A stretch of DNA of 64,000 nt, taken from contig OU862917.1 in the NCBI GenBank assembly GCA_917880885.1, positions 52,064,727 to 52,128,726 on the forward strand, read 5' to 3'. The notes under the pieces were generated by a model. It had not been told where the DNA came from, made no database searches, and saw nothing but the letters and a program-made list of their open reading frames with translations. The stretch's first letter is position 1. Each line of letters begins with the position of its first letter. Origin of the DNA: Limnephilus marmoratus (Eukaryota; Arthropoda; Insecta; Trichoptera; Limnephilidae). The translations under genes and the position numbers were made by a program. Positions 55,501 through 64,000 of the stretch are shown here, one piece after another.

Positions 55501-58500
55501 TATGAAATTATTTTTTATTTATTTATTTTTTTTTTTTATTTTTTTTTTTATTTTTTTTTTTTTTTTTTATTAAGGAGAAAAAACAGATACAGATGTCAAT
55601 TGACAAGAATATGCAAAACAATTAATAGAGAATTCACCTGCATCCAAACTATTTCTCACGAATTAACATTAACAGCAGATAAAAACATACAAATATTTTA
55701 ACCTTTAAATCCGGAAAAGACGTATGTATATACATAAGTAAATATTATTTTACAAATAGAGAGATGAAAAAAAATGCGCAATATCCTTATAAAAGTTTAC
55801 AAATTGTTTTTGGAAAAATTTTGATAGTAAGACCAAATATATATATATAGATATAGATAAAAAATAATGTCATACAGAAATTTAAAAAAAGAAAGGTAGT
55901 TAAAATTATAAACCAAGTAATGTCTAAGTTATTGTACTTTGTAGGAAAACAGCCTTTAATTTTCTACTAAAAGTACTGCGCGTATCAAAAAATAAGTCGG
56001 AATCCTTGTGGTTTTGATTTAGATTAAACGATTCGCACATTCTTCTGATTGGATCCCTGACACCAGCATTTGTACGCGTCCGGCTAATGTGGAATAAGTC
56101 GTTAAGCCTTGTTACTCTGGGTGGTATTTTGAAGTTTATTAGTTTCAGTAGGTCAGGACAGTCAATAACGTTATTGCAGATTTTACAAAGCGTCATGAGG
56201 TCAAGGTATGTTCGCCGGTTAGTTAGAGTGGAGACGTTATAATTCGAGAGCATATTTATGTACCCCCGTTTAGGTGCGTTCATTCTGTAATTTAGGTATT
56301 GCAGAAATTTCTTTTGAATACTTTCAATGTTGTCTTTATAGACACCGTAAAGTGGTGTCCATATGGAGGTGCAGTATTCAAGTTGAGAACGGACCAGCGT
56401 GTAGTAAAGTAGAAGATAAGTTTCAGGTTTTCGAAATTCGCGGCTGTTTCTGATGACAAACCCTAGCATGCGGTAAGCTTTATTCACAATATTCTCAATG
56501 TGCGCATCGAAATGGAGTTTAGAATCAAAAAGGACGCCTAGATCTTTTATACAGTGAACGCGCTCGAGTAAATAGTTACCAATACAATAATTGTGTATAA
56601 TAGCGTTGTGATTTTTAGTGAAGCTTATTTGTTTACATTTGTTGTAACTTAGGTAAATTTTGTTTTCATTGCAAAATGCTTCGAACCTTACTAAGTCGCT
56701 TTGGATGAGCAGACAATCGTTTAAATTCCTAACAATGGCAAATATTTTTATATCATTGGCGTACAAAAGAAATAAACAATGCATGAAACATTTAGTAACA
56801 GTGTTAATAAAAAGTATAAATAACAGCGGACCCAGGATTGACCCCTGTGGTACGCCAGAAGTAACTGGTTCCCACGTAGAAGTATGTCCTCGTAATGATA
56901 CAGTTTGCTGTCTTTTTGTCAAATATGAGACAAACCAACGTAATAAGTTTCCCCTAATTCCGTTGAACATAATTTTTTTAATAAGAATAAGGTGGTCAAC
57001 CTTGTCGAAAGCTTTTTTGAAATCGCAGTATATTGCATCTACCTGGTGGCCTCGATCCATGCTAGTGAATAAGAAATTTGAGTAAATTAGTAAATTACTC
57101 ATGGTAGATTTGCCTTTTACAAACCCGTGTTGTTGTTCTGTAATTTTGGCGGCAAGCTGGGGATATATATTATCATGGACAAGTCTTTCCAAGAGTTTAG
57201 GGATCGCCGAGAGAATGGATATTGGCCTATAGTTTTCGACTTTTTGACGTGAGTCACTCTTATGGACTGGTATAATATAAGCCAACTTCCACCTATCAGG
57301 GAAAACCCCGTTACTCAGGCATTTATTAAATATTATGGTAAGTGGAACATACAGTGACGACGCAGCAGATCTGAGGAAAAACGCCGGTATTCCATCGTGA
57401 CCCGCACCTTTGTTTATACCTAACGACTTTAAACTTGATAGCACTTCTTGTTCCGTTAGTTCAATGGTGTGAATGTACGTAAGTCCAGAGTCCCGAAACG
57501 AGGCCTCAAGTTGGTCAATGTTAATTGAGTCATTGATAGAGGAGGGTTCAAATGTTGACTTGAAGAACTCAGAGAACATATTACAGATTTCTTGGGCATC
57601 ATTAGATTTGCGCCCTTCGTAGGACATAGTAGCAGGATATCCATCAGATGATTTTAATGAGGATATGTATGACCAAAAACATTTAATATTATTTTGCAAT
57701 GAACTTTCGATGTTGTCGAAAAATAACTTTCGAGATTCACTAGCCAATTTTTTGTATGTAGCACGTAAGAAGGAAAATTTACGATAGTCAGAAAGACCTT
57801 TATATGTCTTCCATTTGAGCCAAACTTTATCTTTTTTTCGTGATAAACTAATAAGTTCGGGAGTAAACCATATGGGGAATTTGTCATTTCGTCGTGCCAA
57901 TACTGGAATAAACTTATTAATTACATTGTTCATTATTAAATAGAATCGATCAACTGCTTCTTCGGCTGATAAATTTGCGGTTTCAGATAACCAATCAATA
58001 CAATTAATGTCGTTATTAATCTGAGTATAATCCGCTTTCCTGAAATTGCGCCTACGCTCTTTTTTGTTATTGATTTTTGGTTGAGCGGGGGATATATCAA
58101 ATTCAAGGGCTGGGTGGTGTCTGTCCTATACTATTCATTCGATTGCTATGAAACTTTGGTGATTTGTTGTGCGCACGCCCGCGAAGGTTGGTGAATTCTG
58201 GTATTTTGAAATTTGTATAAAAATCTACAATAGGTGGCACGCGAGTAGTTTGACAAATGTGGGTATATCATGTAGTTTAGCGGCAATGAGGGATTGGGAG
58301 AAAGCGAGAGGGAAAGGGGACGCGGGAGGGAAAGCGGAGCGGGAGAGGAAAAGGGACGAATGGGAAGAGAAATGCAGTGGCATTGCAACACAGGCCGGGA
58401 ACTCGCTAGTAATAAATAAATAAATGTATTTTTAAATTTTTTTTTATTCCAATTACAAATCTTACAAGGTCGACTATTGTGTAACTAAGTATATCTCCCT

Positions 58501-61500
58501 CTAGCAGAGATCGGCTAAATACGATGCTGCCAGCGGTTATTCACCATAATGCTAACGTTTTACTGATGTTTTGGCTCAAAATCAGTGTAGGCAATTATGT
58601 AGGAGAGGAATTTTTGACAATATCTAGTTCCTACATAGATGTTATTTGTTACCGGGGATGAGGTGGCAACAATGTACAAGGTAAATTATTATAAGCAAAA
58701 ATGACTCGCATGACAGATGTAAGGAATAGGTTAATGATTTTCAAAGAAAAGAAGGTATTAAAAATACAAAAATATTAAAGGTGACATCCTGAAACTTAGG
58801 CTGTCTGGCTTGGGTTTGCTTAGGTTTAAATAGTTCATTTTGATACCGTAGTAAGTTGAAATGATGCATGATGAAATCTTCTTTTGTGAAACGAATCTCA
58901 CATTGTGAGAAATGGCTCCCAGCCAAAAGGACCCTCCAGAAACAGGAAAGGCGGATGATTCTCAATGCCAATCATTCCTCCAGGATGACTTCCCGTCAAC
59001 TCCCAAGATGGCGAGTATTGACGTCTGAAATTCACAATCACAATCGTAGCGGTCTTCAAAAAGGATCCGTCGTGTTGTGGTCGAGGGGACTGCCCTGAGC
59101 TCTCGGCTGCTGCACAAAGAATGGCGTGCTTTCTTTTCAAATCTGCTCATTTTGAATCTGTCCAGGATCAACAACTGTTTCATTCCAAAATATTGCAGGG
59201 CTCGCAATATTACCAATGCCCAAATGTCAACGGGCAAGCACTAGAGGTGCCACACACCGAAACCATAAATAAAGTGTGTATAAGAGGGTGCATACACCTT
59301 GTTACAAATACTTTTATGTGACAAATTATTTTGTGATAGTAATCTAATGTGCTTGTGATAGTAATCTCCCTACAAGTTCTAGGCTGCACTATTGAAGGCA
59401 TTGTTAAATTTAATAATAGCGAAGACGATAGCGATGTTGACGTTGCGTTGATGTTTTTGCAGGTTGTACGAGTCGCACAAGCGCGTACAGAAGGTGAATC
59501 AAACCCTGGAAGACCGGCTGCTGGCCATGGCAGACAAGTGCTCCTCGGACAAGTCGCAGCTGGCCCGCGACGTTGAAACCCTCTCGGTGCGCTTGGCCGA
59601 GAGCAACTACAACATGACCGGTCTCCATAAGGAGAATGTCAGTACCTAACCTAACCTTTTATTTACTCATTTCTCTTGATTACTTTAGTCAGATAGTTTA
59701 AAGGCACGTCAGAGTATGCAACGTGTTTCAAGCTCATAATGTGAAAACTGGGTATAAAATACCGCCGAAAGGGGTAGATTAAACTTACCTATTATCTAAA
59801 TCTAGAATATTGTATTAGAATTGCTGTATTCATAAGAAGAACCACCTCTCGAAGTATTGTAGTGTGAGCTTAAAACACAGTGTATCGTTCATTGTTTTAT
59901 TATATTCTGTCGAAATAATGGCATTCAATCTGTGATCTTAGGGCCCAAATTTTAAATTAATAATTAAACCAAATCAAAAATCAAAGTAAGTATCAACTTG
60001 TGCCGTGGCTCATAAAAATAATGTTCTAATAAAACCCTTTGCAGTGTTGATGTAAGTTGGAACCATCATTTTTAAAAACCTTTGGGGTTGACATACTTCA
60101 TTCTCATCTTGTGTGATGCCGTGTACTTGATGGTAATGTCATGTACGTGATGGCAATTCCAAGTTTGTGATGTGCAATGTCATGTGCGTGACATGTGATG
60201 TCATGTACACGATGGCAATTCGATGAGCATGATATGTAATGTCATATATGTGATATTTAATATCATGTATGTGATGTTCAATGTCATGTATTTGATGTGT
60301 AATGTCATGTACATGATGTGTAATGTCATATACATGATATGTGATGTCATGTATGTGATGTGTGATGTCATGTATGTGATGTTTAATGTCATGTATATGG
60401 TGGAAATTCCATGTATGTGATGTGTAGTTCATATACGTGACATTATTGATCATGCACATGACGTACATTTCCATTGTGTACGTCATGTACATGATGGAAA
60501 TGCCATGTACTTGATATGTAATTTCATCTACATGATGTGTAATGTCGTATATGATGAAAATGCCATGTACGTGATGGCGATGCCATGTGATATTATTTTA
60601 TTTAAATTGCTGCTTTGTTTGCATCACTGATTATTTAACATTCATTAATTGTATTGGTTCAACTAATTGTATTTGGTTCTGTAACAGTAACTAAGCTTTG
60701 GGAGCCAACATTAGGCGTAGAGCCGTGGTGCTGGCGTGTGTGAGCATGAACATGATATAATCCTGTGTGATGTGTGTAGTGATTGGCGTAATGTTTTCAG
60801 GAGCGTTACAAAAACGACATGAACTTAGCCATACAGCTCTTGCAATGTAAACCAGACCATTTCGTGTCGCAGAAATTTGATACCGTAAGAATATTTTTTA
60901 ATAATTATTATTTTTAGATTTCATTTGCTTTTTATAACTTTATTTATTTATCTATCGTCCACATTTCTTCCATCATATTTCATGCCTTTCCTATATTCGT
61001 GCACAAATGATTTAGTATCACATATTCAATAAATTGCAATATTTCCACATTTTATTGCAATTTTTGTTTCGGTAATAAAATATAATTTTTCCTCATATTT
61101 ATGTAGGTAAAAAAAATGTTTACCAGATTATTTTGGCATGCATCAATCAAATCATTAAAATAACAGAATTAAGATTTATAAATTGAAAATTATTATTTTT
61201 ATCTATTTAGTTATTATAATATATAATATATATATTTTAAGTTATTTGTTTAAAATTTCAGTTACCAATAGAAACACAGGCCAGGGTGTCATCCTATATC
61301 ATGAACAAGGCTAAGTTGAACCAGGAGTCTCCAACGGGACTGTCGGCCAAGACCATTCCCACCACTCCTGAGAAGATCAATCCCGACGAGTTTGAGTTCA
61401 ACATCTCCGCCTCCCTCATGTCCAAAATCCTGGAGGAGAGTGTGCAGAACACTATCTCCAAGCACTGCGACACCTGCACCTGTCTCAAGAAGTCATCCAA

Positions 61501-63628
61501 CCCCTTCTCCTACAGCCAAAGCCACTTCACCGTCTCCACCCAGACCCTGCCGCCGCGCCCAGATAGCCTCTGCAGCAAATGTAACTCCACTTTGGAGTTG
61601 CTTCCTGCAAAGCCCACTCTGGACAAGAGTTCTGTATGTCCAACTCCTCCTCTACAGAAAGCCCCAGATACGGTGGTTCCAGATGAACTTTCTCCCAGAA
61701 GCCCGGAGAAGGATAATTTGACTCGGATAGAAAGTTCAGATACCAACAGAAGTCCCATCATCAAGCCTTGCGTGGTGGAGTTGAAAAATATTAAACCGGT
61801 TGATGAAACTGTAAAACTAGTTAGCACAAAGCACAAACAAATTATGGAAAAAATTGGTGAAAATCTCAATGAAATGAATTTGAAAAATGAATTCCAAATT
61901 CCTGCCATAGAGCCCATTTCCGGCCACCACCGCCTCTGCGATCGCACCAAACCTGTCCCCACTCTGAGCAAAGCCGCTACGGAATACTTTTATGGGAAAC
62001 CCGAAGAAGATACCAAAGGAATTGACCTGGAGATAGGGCCCGTCGCCCTATCTCCTAAATTAGTTAGCACCATCCGAGTGGCCGATGATGTCGCCGTTAC
62101 TTTTGCCGATATTGAAAACCCAACTATAATTCCTAACCTCGTCGAATGTAAAAATAACCACCTTCCAAAATCAAAAGCCGATCTAAATTTTATGGAAACT
62201 GCGAATAATTTCCGTAATAATTCGATAAGTTCCAACGAAGCCGAAAGTAAAACATCCTCCACCAGCAGATCGTGGAAAAACAACGGATCTCACAACGGCT
62301 CATCTAATAAGGTCCACATCGGTCCCGGGCCGCGCTTCTGCTCCCTGCGCATGCAGGCTGGTTCCAAGAACATCCTCCTGGACAATGCGCAGCCCAACAT
62401 CGCCCCTGTCCTCTACACCCGCCAGACCCGCAATCCTCACACCTCCCCCGCCGAAGAGGACAATCCCCTGCCCTTCCTCTCTTACCCGCAGCCTTTTCTC
62501 GGGACGTCCACCATCAGTCCCATGTTCTCCACTACTGAAGAGATCGCCATCCTAGATCTGCCTAATGAAGAGCTGTCCCTCAGTAAGCCTATTGATATAT
62601 GCGAGAAACCCGAGAGTGGCTACAAAAGTAATGAGAGCGCCGAGATTATAGATAAACTACTGTTTGGGGTTGATCCTACTCTCCCGGTTTGTGTGGGAAC
62701 TAAAGCTACTGACGTGTCCATCGAATACAAGCCCGAAATTACCGTCCCCGTTGAAAATGCCGCCAAAGAGAATAGCGGTACGGTCTTAGAATCCAAAGAT
62801 AAAAAAACAGAAGTCAACAATAGGTTAGAAGTTACCCAAAATATGAATGGAAACGAAAAGCTCGATCATTTTCAGCGAGAAAGGAGGGTTTCAATTCACA
62901 ACATGAAAGTGTTTAACTTTGACCAGTATGAGAAAAATTTAAAGTTACAACCTGCGGGTAAAGTTACCAGAGATAACAAAATGAGTTACGGGCATACTCC
63001 CCGGGTCCCCGGTACGGCGCGCCAGGTCATCAACCACATCGTCAAGGATGTGGCCAAGGTCGACCCGGATGACTTGAATAAACTGGCCGAGAATACCGTC
63101 GACCAAATCACCAAGAAGATAGTGAGAAACATTGCCAATCAAACCTTACCTGAGAATCTGGCGGGAGAAAATCTGAAGGATTGGAAAAAGGAAACCTCCA
63201 CGGAGAAGAGTTCGAGCTCGCTGTCCAGCGACGATAGCGCAGCTGTGTTGCAGAAGCAGCAGCTGATCCGCGTGGCTCAGTGGGTGCAACAGAACCTGGA
63301 GATGGAACATGCGGGCGGAGCGGGAGCGCCACCGCTAGAGGAGATGCACCACGTGCGCGGAGACTTCCCGCGCCCCGCCAAAGTGGAACACTCGCGCCGC
63401 AAGAAGGGCCGCCCCGCCCCGCCCCCGCAGGTCTCCATGGTGATGGGCCCTTGCCAGCTCACCACGCGCACCTACTCGCGGGAAGAGTTAGCGCGTATGG
63501 AGCACAACGTGAAGCAGTTCCTGCTGAACGGATCGCGCTGGACGCCGGAGACGGCGCACGAGTTTCCCGAACCCGAGCAGCCCGCCAGCGCCCGGAGGAC
63601 AAGCAGCAAGACAGAGACTGATTTGTAA
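43561..63628 (+). CDS. Coiled-coil scaffold gene resembling BEGAIN/TJAP1 (Pilt), whole coding span
   Basis: Five coding exons: 43561-43587, 45125-45294, 59463-59637, 60801-60884 and 61262-63628. Phases 0, 2, 0, 0 agree and give 2823 bases, 940 residues plus stop. Residues 10-145 are a charged heptad-like coiled coil. LAIQLLQCKPDHFVSQKFDT and LPIETQARV follow, a short block I associate with the vertebrate junction and synapse scaffolds BEGAIN and TJAP1 (LAVQLLQC...F...LP). The rest is a long, Ser/Pro-rich, probably disordered tail. A cytoplasmic adaptor at cell junctions is the likely role by family; nothing here shows a catalytic domain. Intron 2 is 14 kb and full of transposons. Confidence 0.65.
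44040..45036 (-). mobile_element. SINE copy interrupted by a TIR element
   Basis: Same family as 2030-2375. The tRNA-like head lies at 45036-44985 on the minus strand (B-box-like GGTTCAAATTTC). The body has the CTGGCTATTCAG and 'accaaacatagctaaa' words, and the body is split by the element at 44128-44819. Confidence 0.5.
44128..44819. mobile_element. 692-bp non-autonomous DNA transposon with 8-bp target duplication
   Basis: Left end GGGTGAAATGCAGATCCTGC and right end (reverse complement) GGGAGGAATGCAGATCCTGC form 25-bp TIRs with two mismatches. An exact GTATCTGG repeat is at 44120-44127 and 44820-44827. The SINE copy at 2030-2375 shows the uninterrupted site. hAT- or P-like by duplication size. 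Confidence 0.75.
45125..45294 (+). CDS. Coiled-coil gene exon 2
   Basis: Acceptor TTTGTCCTTCAG ends at 45124 and donor GTATGA starts at 45295. It is GC-rich and encodes EHAEDGESPEVEVLRLRREA, then EQEGRLEALRGELGRS and DLDRQLITWREKYD, a clear heptad-like coiled coil. It ends with AG, completed to Arg by the first base of exon 3. Confidence 0.75.
46914..47977. mobile_element. piggyBac-like non-autonomous element with TTAA duplication
   Basis: TTAA flanks both ends (46910-46913 and 47978-47981). TIRs start CCCTATGAGGAGT and CCCTATGATTAGT. The left subterminal region repeats GTATCGCCGCA twice. No transposase frame, 1064 bp. TTAA plus CCC ends is the mark of piggyBac elements. Confidence 0.65.
48165..48252 (-). 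repeat. LINE 3' end fragment
   Basis: ACTTGGGGTGACCTATGGCA and 'tatccaataaatgg' match the reverse block at 25690-25790 and 4380-4460. Confidence 0.45.
49158..49486 (+). repeat. Dispersed repeat, CTGACCCGG family
   Basis: Starts CTGACCCGGCCACGCGTTGC and ends 'gactttaatctataatatg' followed by a GT microsatellite (49487-49510). The best-kept copy in the window. Confidence 0.6.
50093..50285 (+). pseudogene. RTE-type LINE, C-terminal ORF end and 3' tail
   Basis: The frame reads GAPGGRRRVGRPKLRWLDGV, then IGIRNWRNAAQHRQSWRQAL and EAKTRPGL before TAG, then a short GATGAT tail. GRPxxRWxDGV followed by a WR.A..R..W...L.EA end is typical of the C terminus of RTE-like LINEs. Severely 5'-truncated. Confidence 0.65.
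50722..51593. mobile_element. PIF/Harbinger-like element, 872 bp
   Basis: Ends GGGAACATACCCATACTACG and (reverse complement of the right end) GGGAACGTACCCATACTACG, then TGA, with one mismatch in 23 bp. TTA flanks both sides (50719-50721 and 51594-51596). A long G run lies near the right end. No transposase frame. Confidence 0.7.
51836..52060. mobile_element. Remnant of a PIF-like MITE with C runs
   Basis: Starts GGGGTCGTCCATTAATCACG, like the GGGGGCGTACATTAATTAC ends seen elsewhere. Three long C runs follow. I could not find a matching right end. Confidence 0.35.
52280..52870. repeat. Diverged tandem duplication of about 370 bp
   Basis: Two copies share ACCGGAAATATGTCA/ACCGGAAATACGTCA, 'ttttatctag' and TAGGTCGTTGGCAGATTTGT, offset by about 367 bp and clearly diverged. 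No coding signal. Confidence 0.5.
53563..53636 (+). repeat. tRNA-like SINE head or tRNA pseudogene
   Basis: GCCGACGTAGCTCAATGGAC is a good acceptor stem plus A box, and GGGTTCGGGTCCCGTCGGC a good T arm with B box (one change) that closes the acceptor stem. The anticodon arm between them does not form a stem, so a working tRNA is unlikely. The following 100 bp ('gtgtttcaggctaataat' and 'tgcataaaaatcttgtctta') recur at 52109-52190, which suggests a SINE. Confidence 0.5.
54516..54904. mobile_element. MITE with TA duplication, mariner-like ends
   Basis: Left TACAACGTGTCCGGAAACTC and right GAGTTTCCGGACACCTTGTA are ends of inverted repeats about 40 bp long. TA flanks both sides (54514-54515 and 54905-54906). 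389 bp. Confidence 0.65.
55232..55475. repeat. Inverted repeat of about 50-bp arms
   Basis: Left 'cgagatctcctgtcagattt' pairs with right 'aaatctgacaggagatcttc'; GAGATAGAT and ATCTATCTC extend it. Confidence 0.45.
55510..58128 (-). mobile_element. 5'-truncated LINE (Jockey/CR1-like) with poly(A) tail
   Basis: On the minus strand, the ORF starts within the last residues of the endonuclease (HHPALEF near 58115) and runs through the RT to the stop at 55924. A 3' UTR of about 350 bp follows, then a long A-rich tail (T-rich at 55510-55570 on the plus strand). The 5' break is near 58128. It lies between two copies of a shared repeat piece ('atgaaactttgg' and TGTGCGCA words at 55192 and 58150), perhaps the DNA it landed in. 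Confidence 0.75.
55924..58115 (-). pseudogene. LINE ORF2 protein, RT domain with altered catalytic motif
   Basis: An open frame of about 730 codons on the minus strand, of which 669 follow the first ATG (57933). RT motifs in order: NYRPISILSAIPKLLERLV, QHGFVKGKST, YCDFKKAFDKVDH (motif A, catalytic Asp), SGVPQGSILGPLLFILFIN, then LLYANDIKIF where YADD is expected (Asn at 56757-56755). LGVLFDSKLHFDAHI and a LEYCTSIW-type thumb region follow. The frame is otherwise intact to the C terminus. It lacks nearly all of the APE endonuclease because of 5' truncation. The lost Asp makes an active RT unlikely. Confidence 0.85.
58131..58430. repeat. Dispersed repeat with purine-rich core
   Basis: A 'gctatgaaactttggtgatt' start, a GGGAGAAAGCGAGAGGGAAA core and 'cattgcaacacaggccggga' end. 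The start resembles 55190-55240; the core resembles 47095-47200. Confidence 0.4.
59463..59637 (+). CDS. Coiled-coil gene exon 3
   Basis: Acceptor ATGTTTTTGCAG ends at 59462; the donor is GTCAGT at 59638, with an unusual C at +3. It encodes LYESHKRVQKVNQTLEDRLL, then ADKCSSDKSQLARDVETLSV and RLAESNYNMTGLHKEN, a continuing coiled coil. It ends in phase 0. Reading on would hit a stop within three codons, which supports the junction. Confidence 0.75.
60112..60595. repeat. Minisatellite of about 19-20 bp, ATGTCATGTACATGATG-type units
   Basis: Many variant units of 'gtgatgtgtaatgtcatgta' fill intron 3 of the coiled-coil gene. The TCATGTACATGA core is palindromic, so the array can pair with itself. 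The His/Ile/Asp-rich open frames on both strands are by-products. Confidence 0.7.
60801..60884 (+). CDS. Coiled-coil gene exon 4 (signature block)
   Basis: Acceptor ATGTTTTCAG ends at 60800 and donor GTAAGA starts at 60885; 28 codons, phase 0. It encodes ERYKNDMNLAIQLLQCKPDH then FVSQKFDT. The LAIQLLQC and F...KFD pattern is the block that led me to the BEGAIN/TJAP1 family. Confidence 0.75.
61262..63628 (+). CDS. Coiled-coil gene, large terminal exon
   Basis: Acceptor AAATTTCAG ends at 61261. 788 codons to TAA at 63626-63628. It begins LPIETQARVSSYIMNKAKLN, completing the signature block. A Cys-rich spot with CDTCTCLKK and CSKCNSTLE (about residues 68-107 of the exon) could bind zinc, though spacing fits no named finger. 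Most of the rest is Ser/Pro/Lys/Glu-rich and probably disordered. Short conserved-looking parts include GPGPRFCSLRMQAG and RRVSIHNMKVFNFDQYEKNL. The C terminus (TYSREELARMEHNVKQFLLN and GSRWTPETAHEF) looks structured. The C-terminal third is GC-rich. Confidence 0.8.
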   Translation, partial: LPIETQARVSSYIMNKAKLNQESPTGLSAKTIPTTPEKINPDEFEFNISASLMSKILEESVQNTISKHCDTCTCLKKSSNPFSYSQSHFTVSTQTLPPRPDSLCSKCNSTLELLPAKPTLDKSSVCPTPPLQKAPDTVVPDELSPRSPEKDNLTRIESSDTNRSPIIKPCVVELKNIKPVDETVKLVSTKHKQIMEKIGENLNEMNLKNEFQIPAIEPISGHHRLCDRTKPVPTLSKAATEYFYGKPEEDTKGIDLEIGPVALSPKLVSTIRVADDVAVTFADIENPTIIPNLVECKNNHLPKSKADLNFMETANNFRNNSISSNEAESKTSSTSRSWKNNGSHNGSSNKVHIGPGPRFCSLRMQAGSKNILLDNAQPNIAPVLYTRQTRNPHTSPAEEDNPLPFLSYPQPFLGTSTISPMFSTTEEIAILDLPNEELSLSKPIDICEKPESGYKSNESAEIIDKLLFGVDPTLPVCVGTKATDVSIEYKPEITVPVENAAKENSGTVLESKDKKTEVNNRLEVTQNMNGNEKLDHFQRERRVSIHNMKVFNFDQYEKNLKLQPAGKVTRDNKMSYGHTPRVPGTARQVINHIVKDVAKVDPDDLNKLAENTVDQITKKIVRNIANQTLPENLAGENLKDWKKETSTEKSSSSLSSDDSAAVLQKQQLIRVAQWVQQNLEMEHAGGAGAPPLEEMHHVRGDFPRPAKVEHSRRKKGRPAPPPQVSMVMGPCQLTTRTYSREELARMEHNVKQFLLNGSRWTPETAHEFPEPEQPASARRTSSKTETDL

Positions 63629-64000
63629 ACAAGCTACTAGTAGTATGTACCGTTATTTTGTTTTAGTTTTTTTACAAACTGCGCCATGTTTTTATTGTTT
63701 TATTAATATTAGGAAGGCAACTAAATGTGTTAGATACATTTATCTAAACAGTACCGTCTTATATTTCTCTTTGCGGATGATACGCTCAGTCCTTCATCCA
63801 ATGAAAAGAATGCATTTATTCTTCAATACCCCATCTTGTACTTATGTTCAAATTGCATAGTGCTAGTGCATACAGAACACTTACCTAGCTAAAGTAAGTA
63901 GATATATGTATGCTAAAATAATCTAATCTTTTTTTCTAAGAGACATATCATTTTCGAATGGTTTTTTCCCTCATCCAAAATATTAAAAGCTTGTATTAGT
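63629..64000 (+). other. 3' UTR of the coiled-coil gene and beyond
   Basis: AT-rich, no AATAAA recognised before the window ends, so the poly(A) site is not placed. The short open frame here is noise. Confidence 0.45.

Larger units (their letters stand above)
45295..59462 (+). other. Intron 2 of the coiled-coil gene, transposon-rich
   Basis: 14.2 kb. Recognised contents are listed separately. The stretches 45370-46905, 47982-48160, 48260-49150, 49490-50090, 51600-52080 and 58430-59460 hold no gene I can support. A GC-richer block at 58900-59110 has no clear frame. Confidence 0.6.

Noticed and set aside
58898..59237. Overlapping open frames of 76-91 codons on both strands
   Set aside because: No start context, splice phase or recognisable motif; all frames are equally plausible, so none is supported.
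60139..60492. Open frame of 117 codons with a repeated HDITHHIHDI-like pattern
   Set aside because: It is created by the 20-bp minisatellite; similar open frames exist on both strands and there are no splice or start signals.

Overview
This is a 64 kb window of AT-rich animal nuclear DNA. Split genes with GT-AG introns, AATAAA signals and a dense load of transposons point to an arthropod, most likely an insect. Insect-type features include a ninjurin with a long N-terminal extension, a Penelope-like element, many hAT, piggyBac and PIF-like elements, and a short interstitial CCTAA run. I cannot decide the order; Hemiptera or Lepidoptera would both fit. There is no sign of a bacterial or viral replicon.

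Layout. 1-1.2 kb: two weak, unrecognised candidate 3' exons facing each other. 1.2-6.6 kb: intergenic repeats (a tRNA-headed SINE, copies of a dispersed repeat, a LINE 3' end). 6.74-19.5 kb (+): a complete ninjurin gene. Six coding exons lead to two duplicated 3' coding exons chosen by alternative acceptors, and all splice phases agree. Its introns hold several foldback elements. 20.58-23.88 kb: a hAT element whose transposase reading frame is split by a nested piggyBac-like element; both target duplications are visible. 24-30 kb: decayed LINE and hAT pieces, PIF-like and foldback MITEs, an 8-bp-TSD element, a broken THAP-domain gene and one unrecognised terminal exon with a poly(A) signal. 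31.4-40.0 kb: a Penelope-like composite in inverted orientation, with two intact 825-codon ORFs and two truncated copies. A 12-bp repeat flanks the composite. 40.2-42.9 kb (-): the last two coding exons of METTL9, with a TIR element carrying a 95-bp minisatellite in the intron between them. 43.56-63.63 kb (+): a five-exon, 940-aa coiled-coil scaffold gene resembling the BEGAIN/TJAP1 (Pilt) family. Its 14 kb second intron holds many nested elements and a 5'-truncated LINE with a mutated YADD motif.

The three recognisable host genes (ninjurin, METTL9 and the BEGAIN/TJAP1-like gene) show no evident pathway link; they are neighbours separated and expanded by repeats. The observations most worth following are the duplicated ninjurin 3' exons, the Penelope inverted composite with its hammerhead-like motifs, related hammerhead-like motifs in two unrelated foldback elements, and the hAT/piggyBac nest where removing the inner element restores a conserved reading frame.
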